A stretch of DNA of 11,978 nucleotides, taken from an uncultured Burkholderiales bacterium (GTDB taxonomy: Bacteria; Pseudomonadota; Gammaproteobacteria; Burkholderiales; Burkholderiaceae_C). The notes under the pieces were generated by a model that saw nothing but the letters and a program-made list of their open reading frames with translations, ran no database searches and was not told the DNA's origin. The stretch spans positions 1-11,978 of the forward strand of contig CAIYKK010000467.1 in the NCBI GenBank assembly GCA_903926695.1, given 5' to 3'. The position numbers were made by a program, and so were the translations under genes. Below are positions 1-8,505 of this stretch, piece by piece (position 1 is the first letter of the stretch; every line of letters starts with the position of its first letter).

Positions 1-195
1 CCACTGTCGGCGGGGCGCTCGGTGGTGATTGGCGACGCCACCGGTTTTCTCCATCTGCTGTCTCGCGAAGACGGCTCCTTGCTCGACCGCTTGCCTACCG
101 ACGGCTCGGCCATTGCCGCCGCCCCGGTGCTTGCGGGTACCACCCTGATTGCAGTCACCCACAATGGCGGCGTTTACGGTTTTAAACCCGAATAA
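1..195 (+). CDS. bamB: BamB, outer membrane assembly lipoprotein (C-terminal fragment)
   Basis: The reading frame is open from the first base and ends at TAA 193-195, giving the last 64 residues of a protein whose start lies outside the window. The fragment contains repeated beta-propeller-type strands: 'VVIGDATGFLHLLSREDGS' and, at the very end, 'TLIAVTHNGGVYGFKPE'. This is the PQQ-like WD repeat pattern (G-x-L-x-x-L/D-x-x-x-G) and the usual C-terminus of BamB. BamB is a periplasmic-facing lipoprotein of the BAM complex that helps BamA fold outer-membrane beta-barrels. The position directly upstream of der (27-bp gap) is the conserved bamB-der arrangement and supports the call. The signal peptide and lipobox cysteine cannot be checked here. 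Another PQQ-repeat protein is possible from the fragment alone, but context makes BamB much more likely. Confidence 0.85.
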   Translation, partial: PLSAGRSVVIGDATGFLHLLSREDGSLLDRLPTDGSAIAAAPVLAGTTLIAVTHNGGVYGFKPE

Positions 196-222
196 CGGCA
201 ATTCCTGCCAGAAACTTGATCC

Positions 223-1557
223 ATGAAACCTGTCATTGCGTTAGTTGGCCGCCCGAATGTGGGCAAGTCAACGATTTTTAACCGGCTGACCAAAACGCGC
301 GACGCCATCGTCGCCGATTTTGCCGGACTGACGCGTGATCGTCATTACGGCAACGGCTCGCTCGGCGTACACGAGTACATCGTCATCGACACCGGCGGCT
401 TCGAGCCCGATGCCACGTCCGGCATTTACAAGGAAATGGCCAAGCAGACCCGCCAGGCCGTGGCCGAGTCTGATGTGGTGATTTTTGTCGTCGATGCCCG
501 TGCGGGCATCAGCGCGCAGGATCACGACATCGCCAAATACCTGCGCAAGCTGGGTAAACCCACGGTGCTGACGGCCAACAAAGCCGAAGGCATGACACAG
601 GACTTCCAGTTCTCCGAGTTCTTTGAGCTGGGGCTGGGCCAAGTGCTGCCGGTTGCTGCCTCGCATGGCCAAGGCATGCGCACGCTGGTCGAGCTGGCCT
701 TAGCGCCGCTGAACCTGCCTGAAGAGCCGGAGATCGAGCCGCAAGACCCCAGCATCATCAAGCTGGCCGTCGCAGGCCGCCCGAACGTTGGCAAATCCAC
801 CTTGATCAACACCTGGCTGGGCGAAGAGCGCTTGGTGGCGTTCGACCTGCCTGGCACGACGCGGGATGCGATTTCGGTGCCGTTTGAGCATCATGGCCAG
901 AAATTTGAGCTGATCGACACCGCCGGACTGCGCCGCAAAGGAAAAGTTTTTGAAGCGATTGAAAAATTTTCAGTCGTCAAAACGCTGCAGGCGATTGAAA
1001 ACTCCAACGTGGTGCTACTGCTCCTCGACGCCACGCAGGGCGTGACCGACCAGGACGCGCACATCGCAGGTTACATTTTGGAAAATGGCCGCGCCGTGGT
1101 GCTGGCCATCAACAAGTGGGATGCGGTCGATTCTTACCAGCGCGAAATGCTGGAGCGCTCGATTGAAACCCGGCTGGGTTTCCTGAAGTTTGCCGCGATT
1201 CACCATATTTCGGCGATCAAGCGCCAGGGGCTGGGCCCGGTCTGGAAGTCGATTATTCAGGCCCACGCTTCGGCCAACCGCAAGATGTCCACGCCGGTGC
1301 TCACGCGCCTGCTGCTCGAAGCGGTGCAGTTCCAGCAACCCCAGCGCTCGGGCGTTTTCCGTCCCAAGCTGCGCTATGCGCATCAGGGCGGCATGAATCC
1401 GCCCATCATCATCATTCACGGCAATTCGCTGGAACATGTTACCGAGTCTTACAAACGCTATCTCGAAGGGCGTTTCCGCAAAGAGTTTGACTTGGTGGGC
1501 ACACCTTTGCGCATCCAGCTCAAGACCTCCGAGAATCCTTTTAAAAACAAAGAATAG
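223..1557 (+). CDS. der: GTPase Der (EngA), ribosome assembly
   Basis: Der is an essential tandem-domain GTPase that acts in maturation of the 50S ribosomal subunit. At 444 residues it has the normal family length. Two complete G domains are visible. The first has the P-loop GRPNVGKST at residues 9-17, DTGG at 56-59 and the G4 motif NKAE at 119-122. The second has GRPNVGKS at 185-192, DTAG at 232-235 and NKWD at 297-300. The last ~90 residues form the KH-like RNA-binding domain, with the characteristic '[10 protein letters not shown]' strand and the C-terminal 'SENPF' motif. The ATG at 223 puts the P-loop at the usual distance from the start, although no good Shine-Dalgarno is visible. The first G4 motif has Glu where Asp is more usual; I believe this is tolerated in the family. 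The gene sits between bamB and hfq. Confidence 0.97.
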   Translation: MKPVIALVGRPNVGKSTIFNRLTKTRDAIVADFAGLTRDRHYGNGSLGVHEYIVIDTGGFEPDATSGIYKEMAKQTRQAVAESDVVIFVVDARAGISAQDHDIAKYLRKLGKPTVLTANKAEGMTQDFQFSEFFELGLGQVLPVAASHGQGMRTLVELALAPLNLPEEPEIEPQDPSIIKLAVAGRPNVGKSTLINTWLGEERLVAFDLPGTTRDAISVPFEHHGQKFELIDTAGLRRKGKVFEAIEKFSVVKTLQAIENSNVVLLLLDATQGVTDQDAHIAGYILENGRAVVLAINKWDAVDSYQREMLERSIETRLGFLKFAAIHHISAIKRQGLGPVWKSIIQAHASANRKMSTPVLTRLLLEAVQFQQPQRSGVFRPKLRYAHQGGMNPPIIIIHGNSLEHVTESYKRYLEGRFRKEFDLVGTPLRIQLKTSENPFKNKE

Positions 1558-1590
1558 GCTTGAGCCTATACGCCTGCCCTCGGCAGGTGT
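1554..1590 (+). other. Two tandem hairpins between der and hfq
   Basis: Two perfect or near-perfect hairpins abut each other. The first pairs ATAGGC (1554-1559) with GCCTAT (1564-1569) and contains the der stop codon TAG. The second pairs ACGCCTGCC (1570-1578) with GGCAGGTGT (1582-1590) as nine pairs including one G-U, around a 3-nt loop. No T-tract follows (GTTAAGG), so this is not a standard intrinsic terminator. It could be an RNA-processing or 3'-end-stabilising element separating der from the hfq unit. Structure is read directly from the sequence; function is inferred. Confidence 0.5.
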
Positions 1591-1632
1591 GTTAAGGTCA
1601 AGCTCCATCCACTCTTGAACACGGAAAATATC

Positions 1633-1884
1633 GTGAGCAATAACAAAGGTCAGCTCTTGCAGGACCCATTCCTCAACACCTTGCGTCGCGAGCATGTGCC
1701 TGTTTCTATTTATCTCGTCAACGGGATCAAACTGCAGGGCCAAATTGAGTCGTTTGACCAGTATGTGGTCTTGCTGCGCAACACGGTCACGCAGATGGTT
1801 TACAAGCACGCGATTTCCACCATTGTTCCAGGGCGTGCTGTGAACTTTTCGACCGCTGACTCCGACGAAGTTTCCCCGCACTGA
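1633..1884 (+). CDS. hfq: RNA chaperone Hfq
   Basis: Hfq is a hexameric Sm-like protein that binds U-rich and A-rich RNA and pairs small RNAs with target mRNAs. I place the start at GTG 1633, giving 83 residues that begin [15 protein letters not shown], the canonical Hfq N-terminus. An in-frame TTG at 1615 would add six residues the family does not have. The proximal-face residues are present: Gln8, the VSIYLVNG strand (residues 24-31), 'FDQYVVLL' (41-48, Sm1) and the Sm2 signature VYKHAIST (56-63). The C-terminal tail after the Sm core is short (roughly a dozen residues), unlike the long tail of enterobacterial Hfq. hflX follows 17 bp downstream, the widespread hfq-hflX-hflKC order. Here der takes the upstream place that miaA holds in enterobacteria. 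Confidence 0.96.
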   Translation: MSNNKGQLLQDPFLNTLRREHVPVSIYLVNGIKLQGQIESFDQYVVLLRNTVTQMVYKHAISTIVPGRAVNFSTADSDEVSPH

Positions 1885-1901
1885 GTTCGCACGACGTTCA
1901 G

Positions 1902-3050
1902 GTGAAAATACAAGCGCTCGCCCTTCTGGTAGGGGTTGATCTCGGTCTTCCCAATTTTGATGCTGGTTTGCAGGAACTCGGTTTGCTCGCGCAAACTGCG
2001 GGCCTTCAGCCTGTCGGGCGCGTCACCTGCAAGCGCAGGGCGCCCGATGCGGCGCTGTTCATCGGATCGGGCAAGGCCGACGAAATCAAGATGCTGGCGC
2101 TGGAAACAGGCGCCACTGAGGTTTTGTTCGACCAGTCGCTCAGTCCGGCGCAGCAGCGCAATCTGGAGCGGCATCTGGAAATGCCGGTCAATGACCGCAC
2201 GCTATTAATTCTCGAAATCTTCGCCCAGCGCGCCCGCAGCCACGAAGGCAAGCTGCAGGTGGAATTAGCGCGGCTTCAGTACGTGTCCACACGTCTGGTG
2301 CGGCGCTGGTCCCATCTGGAGCGCCAGACCGGCGGCGCTGGCGTGCGGGGCGGCCCCGGCGAAAAGCAAATTGAGCTGGATAAACGCATGATTGGCGACG
2401 CCATCAAGCGCACCAAAGAGCGCCTGGCGAAAGTCAAAAAGCAGCGCCAGACCCAACGCAGGCAGCGCGACCGGCGCAACTCGTTCATGATCTCGCTCGT
2501 GGGTTACACCAATGCGGGCAAATCGACGCTGTTCAATGCGCTGGTTAAGGCCAAGGCTTATGCCGCCGATCAGCTTTTTGCCACGTTAGACACCACCACG
2601 CGCCAGCTCTATTTGGGCGACACGGCACGTTCGGTGTCGCTGTCGGACACGGTGGGTTTTATCCGCGATCTGCCGCACGGGCTGATTGATGCCTTTGCAG
2701 CCACGCTGCAGGAAGCGGTCGATGCCGATTTGCTGCTGCATGTGGTCGATGGCGCCAATCCCGACTATCTGGAGCAGATCGAGCAGGTGCAGCGCGTGCT
2801 GTCGGAAATCGGCGCGGCCGATGTTCCCCAGATACTCGTCTTTAACAAGCTCGATGCTATTGAAAACGGTTGCCTACCTCTGCATATGCAGGACATGTTT
2901 GACCTGCGCGAAGCCTTTGAAGGCTCCAGTCGCAGCGTCGAGCGTGTTTTTGTGAGTGCGCAGATGGGTGAAGGCCTGCCGCTGCTGCGCCAGTTGTTGG
3001 CCAGCCACGCCGGGACCATGCAGCCAGACGAAATTCTTGACAGCCTGTGA
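1902..3050 (+). CDS. hflX: GTPase HflX, ribosome-associated
   Basis: HflX is a translation-factor GTPase that binds the 50S subunit or 70S ribosome and, in studied species, splits stalled ribosomes after stress. The 382-residue product has the HflX N-terminal domain, with the glycine-rich 'IGSGKADEI' (54-62) and 'ERQTGGAGVRGGPGEKQIE' (140-158) signatures. A basic coiled-coil linker follows (about 165-192), then the G domain: GYTNAGKST (201-209, G1), FATLDTT (226-232, G2), DTVGF (249-253, G3) and NKLD (315-318, G4). The start is GTG 1902. No upstream in-frame ATG, GTG or TTG was found back to hfq and no strong Shine-Dalgarno is visible, so coupling to hfq translation 17 bp upstream is plausible. 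Despite its name it is not known to act in FtsH regulation with HflKC. Confidence 0.96.
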   Translation: MKIQALALLVGVDLGLPNFDAGLQELGLLAQTAGLQPVGRVTCKRRAPDAALFIGSGKADEIKMLALETGATEVLFDQSLSPAQQRNLERHLEMPVNDRTLLILEIFAQRARSHEGKLQVELARLQYVSTRLVRRWSHLERQTGGAGVRGGPGEKQIELDKRMIGDAIKRTKERLAKVKKQRQTQRRQRDRRNSFMISLVGYTNAGKSTLFNALVKAKAYAADQLFATLDTTTRQLYLGDTARSVSLSDTVGFIRDLPHGLIDAFAATLQEAVDADLLLHVVDGANPDYLEQIEQVQRVLSEIGAADVPQILVFNKLDAIENGCLPLHMQDMFDLREAFEGSSRSVERVFVSAQMGEGLPLLRQLLASHAGTMQPDEILDSL

Positions 3051-3112
3051 CCTCGCCCGACGGGGCGTGTCATTAGGCACAATGTTGGTAATAAAAAAGT
3101 GAGTTTCATTCC
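3051..3112 (+). promoter_or_regulatory. hflX-hflK gap with small hairpin and possible -10 box
   Basis: The 62-bp gap contains a 5-bp GC hairpin, CGCCC (3054-3058) with GGGCG (3063-3067), around a 4-nt loop. CACAAT (3078-3083) follows and resembles a weak sigma-70 -10 box, then an A-rich stretch before the hflK ATG. No matching -35 is evident at 16-18 bp upstream, so an internal promoter for hflKC is only possible. The hairpin lacks a T-tract and is unlikely to terminate transcription. Confidence 0.25.
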
Positions 3113-4507
3113 ATGAATTTGAATCCCGTGCTGCAGACGTTGACAACCCTTCCGGGTTGGCTCAAACAACGCGCCCAAGGCATGTTCAACCTCAATGATC
3201 CGCGTTGGGGCCGGGACGAAGACAAATCCCCGTCTGGCCAGGCCACGCCCGAGGCACCGCGTGAGGACAAGCAGCCCTCCCGCCCCGACAGTCGTTCACA
3301 GGGCCAAGGCCCGAATCAGGGGCCGCCTGACCTCGACGAACTCTGGCGCGATTTCAACCGCAAGCTCGGCGGCTTGTTTGGCGGCGCAAAAAACGACACC
3401 AGCCCCGGCGGCGGCAACCAAGGTAACCCAGGCGGCAATGGCGGTGGATTTCAGCCCGACATGAAAAGCGCCGGTATTGGCGTGGGCCTGATCGTTAGCG
3501 CGGCCGGGCTGATCTGGCTGGGTACGGGCTTTTTTATTGTCCAGGAAGGCCAGCAGGCGGTCATTACCCAGTTTGGACGCTATCACTCAACCGTGGGCGC
3601 CGGTTTCAACTGGCGCCTGCCTTACCCGGTGCAGCGCCATGAAATCGTGGTGGTCACGCAGATCCGCTCGGTCGATGTGGGCCGCGATCTGGTCATCAAG
3701 GCCACAGGTCTGCGCGACTCGGCCATGCTGACGGAAGACGAAAACATTGTCGAAATCAAATTCGCCGTGCAATACCGCCTGAGCGATGCACGTGCCTATC
3801 TGTTTGAAAGCAAAGATCCCGCTGCCGCCGTCGTTCAGGCCGCCGAAACCGCCGTGCGCGAAGTCGTCGGCAAGATGAAGATGGACCTGGCGCTGGCCGA
3901 AGAGCGCGACCAGATCGGGCCACGCGTGCGGGTGCTGATGCAGACCATTCTCGACCGCTATAAAGTGGGCGTGGAAGTGGTCGCCATCAATCTGCAGCAA
4001 AGCGGCGTGCGCCCGCCTGAGCAGGTGCAGGCCGCGTTCGACGATGTGCTCAAGGCCGGTCAGGAGCGCGAGCGCGCCAAAAATGAAGCGCAGGCCTACG
4101 CCAACGACGTGGTGCCCCGCGCCGTCGGTTCGGCTTCGCGTCTGAAAGAAGAGGCTGACGCCTACAAGGCGCGCATCGTTGCGCAGGCGCAGGGCGACGC
4201 CGAGCGTTTCAGCTCCATTCTGACCGAATACCAAAAAGCGCCCCAGGTTACCCGCGACCGCATGTACACGGACACGATGCAGCAGGTGTACACCAATGTC
4301 ACCAAAGTGCTGGTCGATTCGCGCAACGGCTCCAATTTGCTGTATTTGCCCCTCGATAAAATCATGCAAATGTCTTCGTCTGGCGCGGCTGCTGACAGTG
4401 CGCAGCCTCCCGCTGGCGCTGCTCCTGCCGTGACGCCGCCAGCCCCTGCGCCTCTGGACCCCCGCAGCCGCGATGCCGCGCGCACCCGCGAACGTGAAAC
4501 CCGCTAA
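3113..4507 (+). CDS. hflK: HflK, FtsH protease modulator subunit
   Basis: HflK pairs with HflC to form a large SPFH (band 7/prohibitin-like) cage in the inner membrane that surrounds and modulates the FtsH protease. The 464-residue product starts with a cytoplasmic region rich in Pro, Gln, Gly and Asp. That region includes 'NLNDPRWGR' (26-34) and the conserved HflK block 'PPDLDELWRDFNRKLGGLFG' (71-90). One transmembrane helix (about 121-143) precedes the SPFH domain, which begins 'VQEGQQAVITQFGRY' (143-157). A long Ala/Glu/Arg-rich helical segment follows (about 310-370), and the tail is rich in Pro and Ala. ATG 3113 is chosen; a shorter form from ATG 3182 (residue 24) is possible, but its AAGG lies too close to the codon. 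The gene ends 12 bp before hflC, and its stop codon overlaps the hflC Shine-Dalgarno. Confidence 0.96.
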   Translation: MNLNPVLQTLTTLPGWLKQRAQGMFNLNDPRWGRDEDKSPSGQATPEAPREDKQPSRPDSRSQGQGPNQGPPDLDELWRDFNRKLGGLFGGAKNDTSPGGGNQGNPGGNGGGFQPDMKSAGIGVGLIVSAAGLIWLGTGFFIVQEGQQAVITQFGRYHSTVGAGFNWRLPYPVQRHEIVVVTQIRSVDVGRDLVIKATGLRDSAMLTEDENIVEIKFAVQYRLSDARAYLFESKDPAAAVVQAAETAVREVVGKMKMDLALAEERDQIGPRVRVLMQTILDRYKVGVEVVAINLQQSGVRPPEQVQAAFDDVLKAGQERERAKNEAQAYANDVVPRAVGSASRLKEEADAYKARIVAQAQGDAERFSSILTEYQKAPQVTRDRMYTDTMQQVYTNVTKVLVDSRNGSNLLYLPLDKIMQMSSSGAAADSAQPPAGAAPAVTPPAPAPLDPRSRDAARTRERETR

Positions 4508-4519
4508 GGAAAACAAAAA

Positions 4520-5422
4520 GTGAACAGAGTTGGACTTGTCGTTTCTTCATTGCTGGTGGGCCTGGCGCTGCTCAGCTCCATGCTGTTTGTCGTCGATCAG
4601 CGCCAGTTTGGCGTGGTGTACGCGCTCGGCCAGATCAAGGAAGTGGTGCTGGAGCCGGGGCTAAACTTCAAACTGCCCCCGCCGTTTCAGAACGTTTCTT
4701 ACATCGACCGGCGTTTGCTGACGCTGGAAAGCACCGACCAGGAACCCATGCTGACCGCCGAAAAGCAGCGCGTGGTGATTGACTGGTACGTGCGCTGGCG
4801 CATCACCAACCCGTCGGAGTACATCCGCAACGTCGGTCTGGACGAAAAAACCGGTGCCAATCAGCTCAACCGGGTGGTTCGCAACGCGTTTCAGGAAGAA
4901 ATCAACCGGCGCACGGTCAAGGATTTGCTCTCACTCAAGCGCGAGCAGCTCATGACCGATGTGAAAAAAGAAGTGCTCGGCGTGGTGCGCGGCGGCAAGC
5001 CTTGGGGCGTCGATGTGATTGATGTGCGCATCACCCGCGTCGATTACGTTGAAGCGATTACCGAGTCGGTGTACCGTCGCATGGAGGCCGAGCGCAAGCG
5101 CGTGGCCAATGAGTTGCGCTCGACAGGTGCGGCTGAAGGCGAAAAAATCCGCGCCGACGCGGATCGCCAGCGCGAGATCACAGTCGCTAACGCCTACCGC
5201 GAAGCCCAGAAAATCAAGGGCGAGGGCGATGCCGAAGCGGCCCGCACGTTTGCGCAGTCGTTTGGCAAAGACCCGCAGTTCGCCCAGTTTTACCGCAGTC
5301 TGGAAGCCTATAAATCCAGCTTTGATAAAAAAGGCGACGTGATGGTGGTCGATCCTTCATCCGACTTTTTCAAGGCCATGCGCGGCTCGGGCAGCGGCGC
5401 TGGCGCATCGGCGAAAAAATAA
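4520..5422 (+). CDS. hflC: HflC, FtsH protease modulator subunit
   Basis: This is the partner of HflK in the inner-membrane HflKC complex. The 300-residue product has an N-terminal transmembrane helix (about 5-25) and the SPFH start 'VVDQRQFGVVYALGQI' (24-39). 'PGLNFKLPPPFQNV' follows (46-59). A charged coiled-coil region (about 185-245) carries the typical 'AEGEKIRADADRQREI' repeat, and the C-terminus ends in Gly/Ala/Ser/Lys. It is somewhat shorter than the ~334-residue E. coli protein. The start is GTG 4520, with AAGGA at 4506-4510 overlapping the hflK stop codon TAA, so the two genes are probably translationally coupled. Stoichiometric co-expression of HflK and HflC fits this arrangement. 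Confidence 0.96.
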   Translation: MNRVGLVVSSLLVGLALLSSMLFVVDQRQFGVVYALGQIKEVVLEPGLNFKLPPPFQNVSYIDRRLLTLESTDQEPMLTAEKQRVVIDWYVRWRITNPSEYIRNVGLDEKTGANQLNRVVRNAFQEEINRRTVKDLLSLKREQLMTDVKKEVLGVVRGGKPWGVDVIDVRITRVDYVEAITESVYRRMEAERKRVANELRSTGAAEGEKIRADADRQREITVANAYREAQKIKGEGDAEAARTFAQSFGKDPQFAQFYRSLEAYKSSFDKKGDVMVVDPSSDFFKAMRGSGSGAGASAKK

Positions 5423-5434
5423 GCGCTGCGCCGA

Positions 5435-5623
5435 GTGAACAGCGAAACGCTCTGGCAAGCTATGGCGCTGCTGCTGGTGTTTGAAGGGCTGCTGCCCTTG
5501 ATTTCACCGGGCGGCTGGCGTCGCCTGTTTGAGCAGATGCTGGCCATGAGCAATGGGCAAATCCGTTTTTTCGGGCTCTGCAGCATTGTCATCGGCCTGA
5601 TTTCGCTGGCGCTGCTGACCTGA
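5435..5623 (+). CDS. DUF2065 (YjeT-like) small inner-membrane protein
   Basis: The 62-residue protein has two hydrophobic helices (about 7-24 and 42-61) joined by a short basic, aromatic loop, 'SPGGWRRLFEQM' (24-35). The pattern 'EGLLPLISPGGWRR' (17-30) and 'IRFFGLCSIVIGL' (43-55) matches the DUF2065 family, whose E. coli member YjeT also sits between hflC and purA. Function is not established. The start is GTG 5435, 12 bp after the hflC stop. Its position at the end of the hfq-hflKC run suggests a membrane role linked to HflKC/FtsH, but that is inference from location only. Confidence 0.88.
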   Translation: MNSETLWQAMALLLVFEGLLPLISPGGWRRLFEQMLAMSNGQIRFFGLCSIVIGLISLALLT

Positions 5624-5633
5624 ATCACGTCGG

Positions 5634-5767
5634 TTTTCAGGGCTGTTTTCGCTGTCTTTCAGTGCAAAGTCGGCGGGCCTATTTTTGCCGCACCACTCTA
5701 TCCTGACGCTGATCCGGCGAAAGCGGCCTCAAGCCCGGTAAAATCGCTTTTTTAACAGCCCTGAAAA
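5634..5767 (+). repeat. Long-range 14-bp perfect inverted repeat upstream of hisZ
   Basis: TTTTCAGGGCTGTT (5634-5647) is the exact reverse complement of AACAGCCCTGAAAA (5754-5767), with 106 bases between the arms. Two further outer positions pair (5633 with 5768 as G-U, 5632 with 5769 as G-C). The right arm ends five bases before the hisZ ATG. In RNA this would close a large structure whose 3' arm covers the hisZ translation start region. As DNA it could be a pair of binding sites. It occupies most of the 149-bp gap after DUF2065. Confidence 0.6.
5739..5744 (+). promoter_or_regulatory. Candidate -10 box of hisZ promoter
   Basis: TAAAAT in the context CGGTAAAATCGC resembles a sigma-70 -10 element and lies 28 bp before the hisZ ATG. 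Transcription would begin near 5751, inside or just before the right arm of the inverted repeat. No good -35 hexamer is seen at 16-18 bp upstream (GGCGAA region), so the call rests on the -10 match and its position only. Confidence 0.4.
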
Positions 5768-5772
5768 TCACA

Positions 5773-6945
5773 ATGCCCGCCTGGTCGTCATCATGGCAAT
5801 TGCCCGATCAAATTGCCGATGTCCTGCCTTCCGAGGCGCGTCACATCGAAGAATTGCGCCGTCTCTTTCTGGACACTGCCCGCAGTTACGGTTACGAGCT
5901 GGTCATGCCGCCGCTGCTCGAACACCTCGAATCGCTGCTCACCGGCACCGGTGAAGCGCTGGACCTGCAGACTTTTAAACTGGTTGATCAGCTCTCGGGC
6001 CGCACGCTGGGCCTGCGCGCTGACACCACGCCGCAAGTCGCCCGCATTGACGCGCATCTGCTCAACCGCCCCGGAGTCGCCCGCCTGTGCTACTGCGGCC
6101 CGGTGCTGCACACCCGCGCCGAGCGGCCCCACGCCACCCGTGAGCCGCTGCAGTTCGGTGCCGAAATTTACGGTCACGCCGGTCTGGAAGCTGATTTAGA
6201 GACGCAACTGCTGGCGCTGGACTGCCTGAAAGCCGCTGGCGTAAGCGGCCTGCTGGTGGACATGGCCGATGTGCGCATCGTCACCAGCTTGCTGGCCGGA
6301 ACCGCGCTTCATCCCCACATGCTGGCTCAGATTCACGCCGCGCTCGCCGCCAAAGACGCCAGCGAGCTGGCCAGCCTGACCACCAGCCTTCAGGATGCCA
6401 TTTCGCCAGCGGCCCGCGACGGCCTCAAAGCCCTGCTGCAGCTGTACGGCGACGATAAAGTGCTCGACGAGGCTGAAAAAGTTCTCCCGGCGCTGCCCGG
6501 CATTCAGGATGCCATCCGTAATCTGCGCTGGCTCGCTTCTCAGGTTGGCGACGATGTGCGCGTCAGCTTTGACCTGGCCGACCTGAGCGGCTACGCCTAT
6601 TACAGCGGCCCGCGTTTTGCCATGTACGGGCAGGGCGCTGAACTGGTCCGTGGCGGGCGCTACGACGAAGTCGGCGCCGTGTTTGGGCGCAACCGGCCCG
6701 CTGCAGGCTTCAGCCTGGACCTCAAAGAGTTGGTCAGCGTTTTGCCGCCGCCCGCGCTCAGAGCGGCCATCTGCGCGCCTTGGGGCGGCGATGCGGCCCT
6801 GCGCGCTGCCATTGTCCGCCTGCGCGCCGCTGGCGAAACCGTCGCCTGCGTGCTGCCCGGCCACGAGCACGAAGTCAACGAGTTTGACTGCGACCGTGAA
6901 CTGGTCTTGAGCGCCGGTCAATGGGTGGTACAGCCCCGGAATTGA
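5773..6945 (+). CDS. hisZ: HisZ, ATP phosphoribosyltransferase regulatory subunit
   Basis: HisZ is a catalytically inactive histidyl-tRNA synthetase paralogue. It assembles with short-form HisG to make the first enzyme of histidine biosynthesis (ATP + PRPP to phosphoribosyl-ATP) and carries the histidine feedback response. The 390-residue product shows the class II core: the N-terminal '[20 protein letters not shown]' (10-29), '[11 protein letters not shown]' (81-91), motif 2 'FGAEIYG' (128-134), '[13 protein letters not shown]' (274-286), 'GGRYDEV' (294-300) and motif 3 'AAGFSLDL' (310-317). It lacks the C-terminal anticodon-binding domain and has HisZ rather than HisRS length, which separates it from HisS. 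ATG 5773 is preceded by no clear Shine-Dalgarno. Presence of HisZ implies that a short-form hisG exists elsewhere in the genome. purA follows 92 bp downstream. Confidence 0.94.
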   Translation: MPAWSSSWQLPDQIADVLPSEARHIEELRRLFLDTARSYGYELVMPPLLEHLESLLTGTGEALDLQTFKLVDQLSGRTLGLRADTTPQVARIDAHLLNRPGVARLCYCGPVLHTRAERPHATREPLQFGAEIYGHAGLEADLETQLLALDCLKAAGVSGLLVDMADVRIVTSLLAGTALHPHMLAQIHAALAAKDASELASLTTSLQDAISPAARDGLKALLQLYGDDKVLDEAEKVLPALPGIQDAIRNLRWLASQVGDDVRVSFDLADLSGYAYYSGPRFAMYGQGAELVRGGRYDEVGAVFGRNRPAAGFSLDLKELVSVLPPPALRAAICAPWGGDAALRAAIVRLRAAGETVACVLPGHEHEVNEFDCDRELVLSAGQWVVQPRN

Positions 6946-6953
6946 GCTAACAA

Positions 6954-7008
6954 GCCGCACAAAAAGCGGCACAACAAGCCGTGCGACAGGCCACAGGCCG
7001 GGCGGCTT
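6954..7008 (+). promoter_or_regulatory. Alternative hairpins in the hisZ-purA gap
   Basis: Four short segments can pair in competing ways: A = GCCGC (6954-6958), B = GCGGC (6966-6970), C = AAGCCG (6976-6981) and D = CGGCTT (7003-7008). A:B and C:D can form together, while B:C (CGGC 6967-6970 with GCCG 6978-6981) excludes both. D runs into TTTA, so C:D is weakly terminator-like, and GGCC-ACA-GGCC (6989-6999) can fold inside it. CAAGCCG also occurs as a direct repeat at 6951 and 6975. No leader peptide is evident. The segments are read directly; regulatory meaning is inferred. Confidence 0.35.
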
Positions 7009-7019
7009 TATCCCTTTGA

Positions 7020-8423
<1,404 letters not shown>

Positions 8424-8445
8424 ATCCCCATTTTCAGAAATCCCA

Positions 8446-8489
8446 GGCTGCCATCGCCCCCTTGAGCCGGGCGCGGCAGCCGTCCTTTT
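8446..8489 (+). terminator. Terminator or attenuator-like hairpin after purA
   Basis: GGCTGCC (8446-8452) pairs perfectly with GGCAGCC (8475-8481). Inside it CGCCC (8455-8459) can pair with GGGCG (8469-8473), separated by a small internal loop. A GTCCTTTTA tract follows. This is intrinsic-terminator-like though the U-run is short. It lies immediately before the AGGAG (8493-8497) of the next gene, so it would act as a partial terminator or attenuator for that gene rather than a clean operon end. Confidence 0.5.
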
Positions 8490-8505
8490 ATCAGGAGCTA
8501 TTTCC

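Noticed and set aside
1615..1632. TTG at 1615 as the hfq start
   Set aside because: It would add six residues before the canonical [16 protein letters not shown]-terminus. GTG 1633 matches the family start.
1015..1881. A 288-codon - strand frame across the end of der and hfq
   Set aside because: It spans two conserved genes on the opposite strand and shows no domain of its own.
3037..3042. TTGACA, a perfect -35 hexamer at the end of hflX
   Set aside because: Nothing resembling a -10 lies 16-18 bp downstream (ACGGGG at 17 bp), and the hexamer encodes conserved-looking C-terminal residues of HflX.
3391..3450. GGC-rich repeated stretch in hflK as a possible DNA repeat element
   Set aside because: It is the in-frame Gly/Asn/Gln-rich linker typical of HflK N-terminal regions, with no exact tandem unit.
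3587..4516. A 309-codon - strand frame opposite hflK
   Set aside because: It is rich in His, Arg and Gly with no motif, and the opposite strand encodes an unambiguous SPFH protein.
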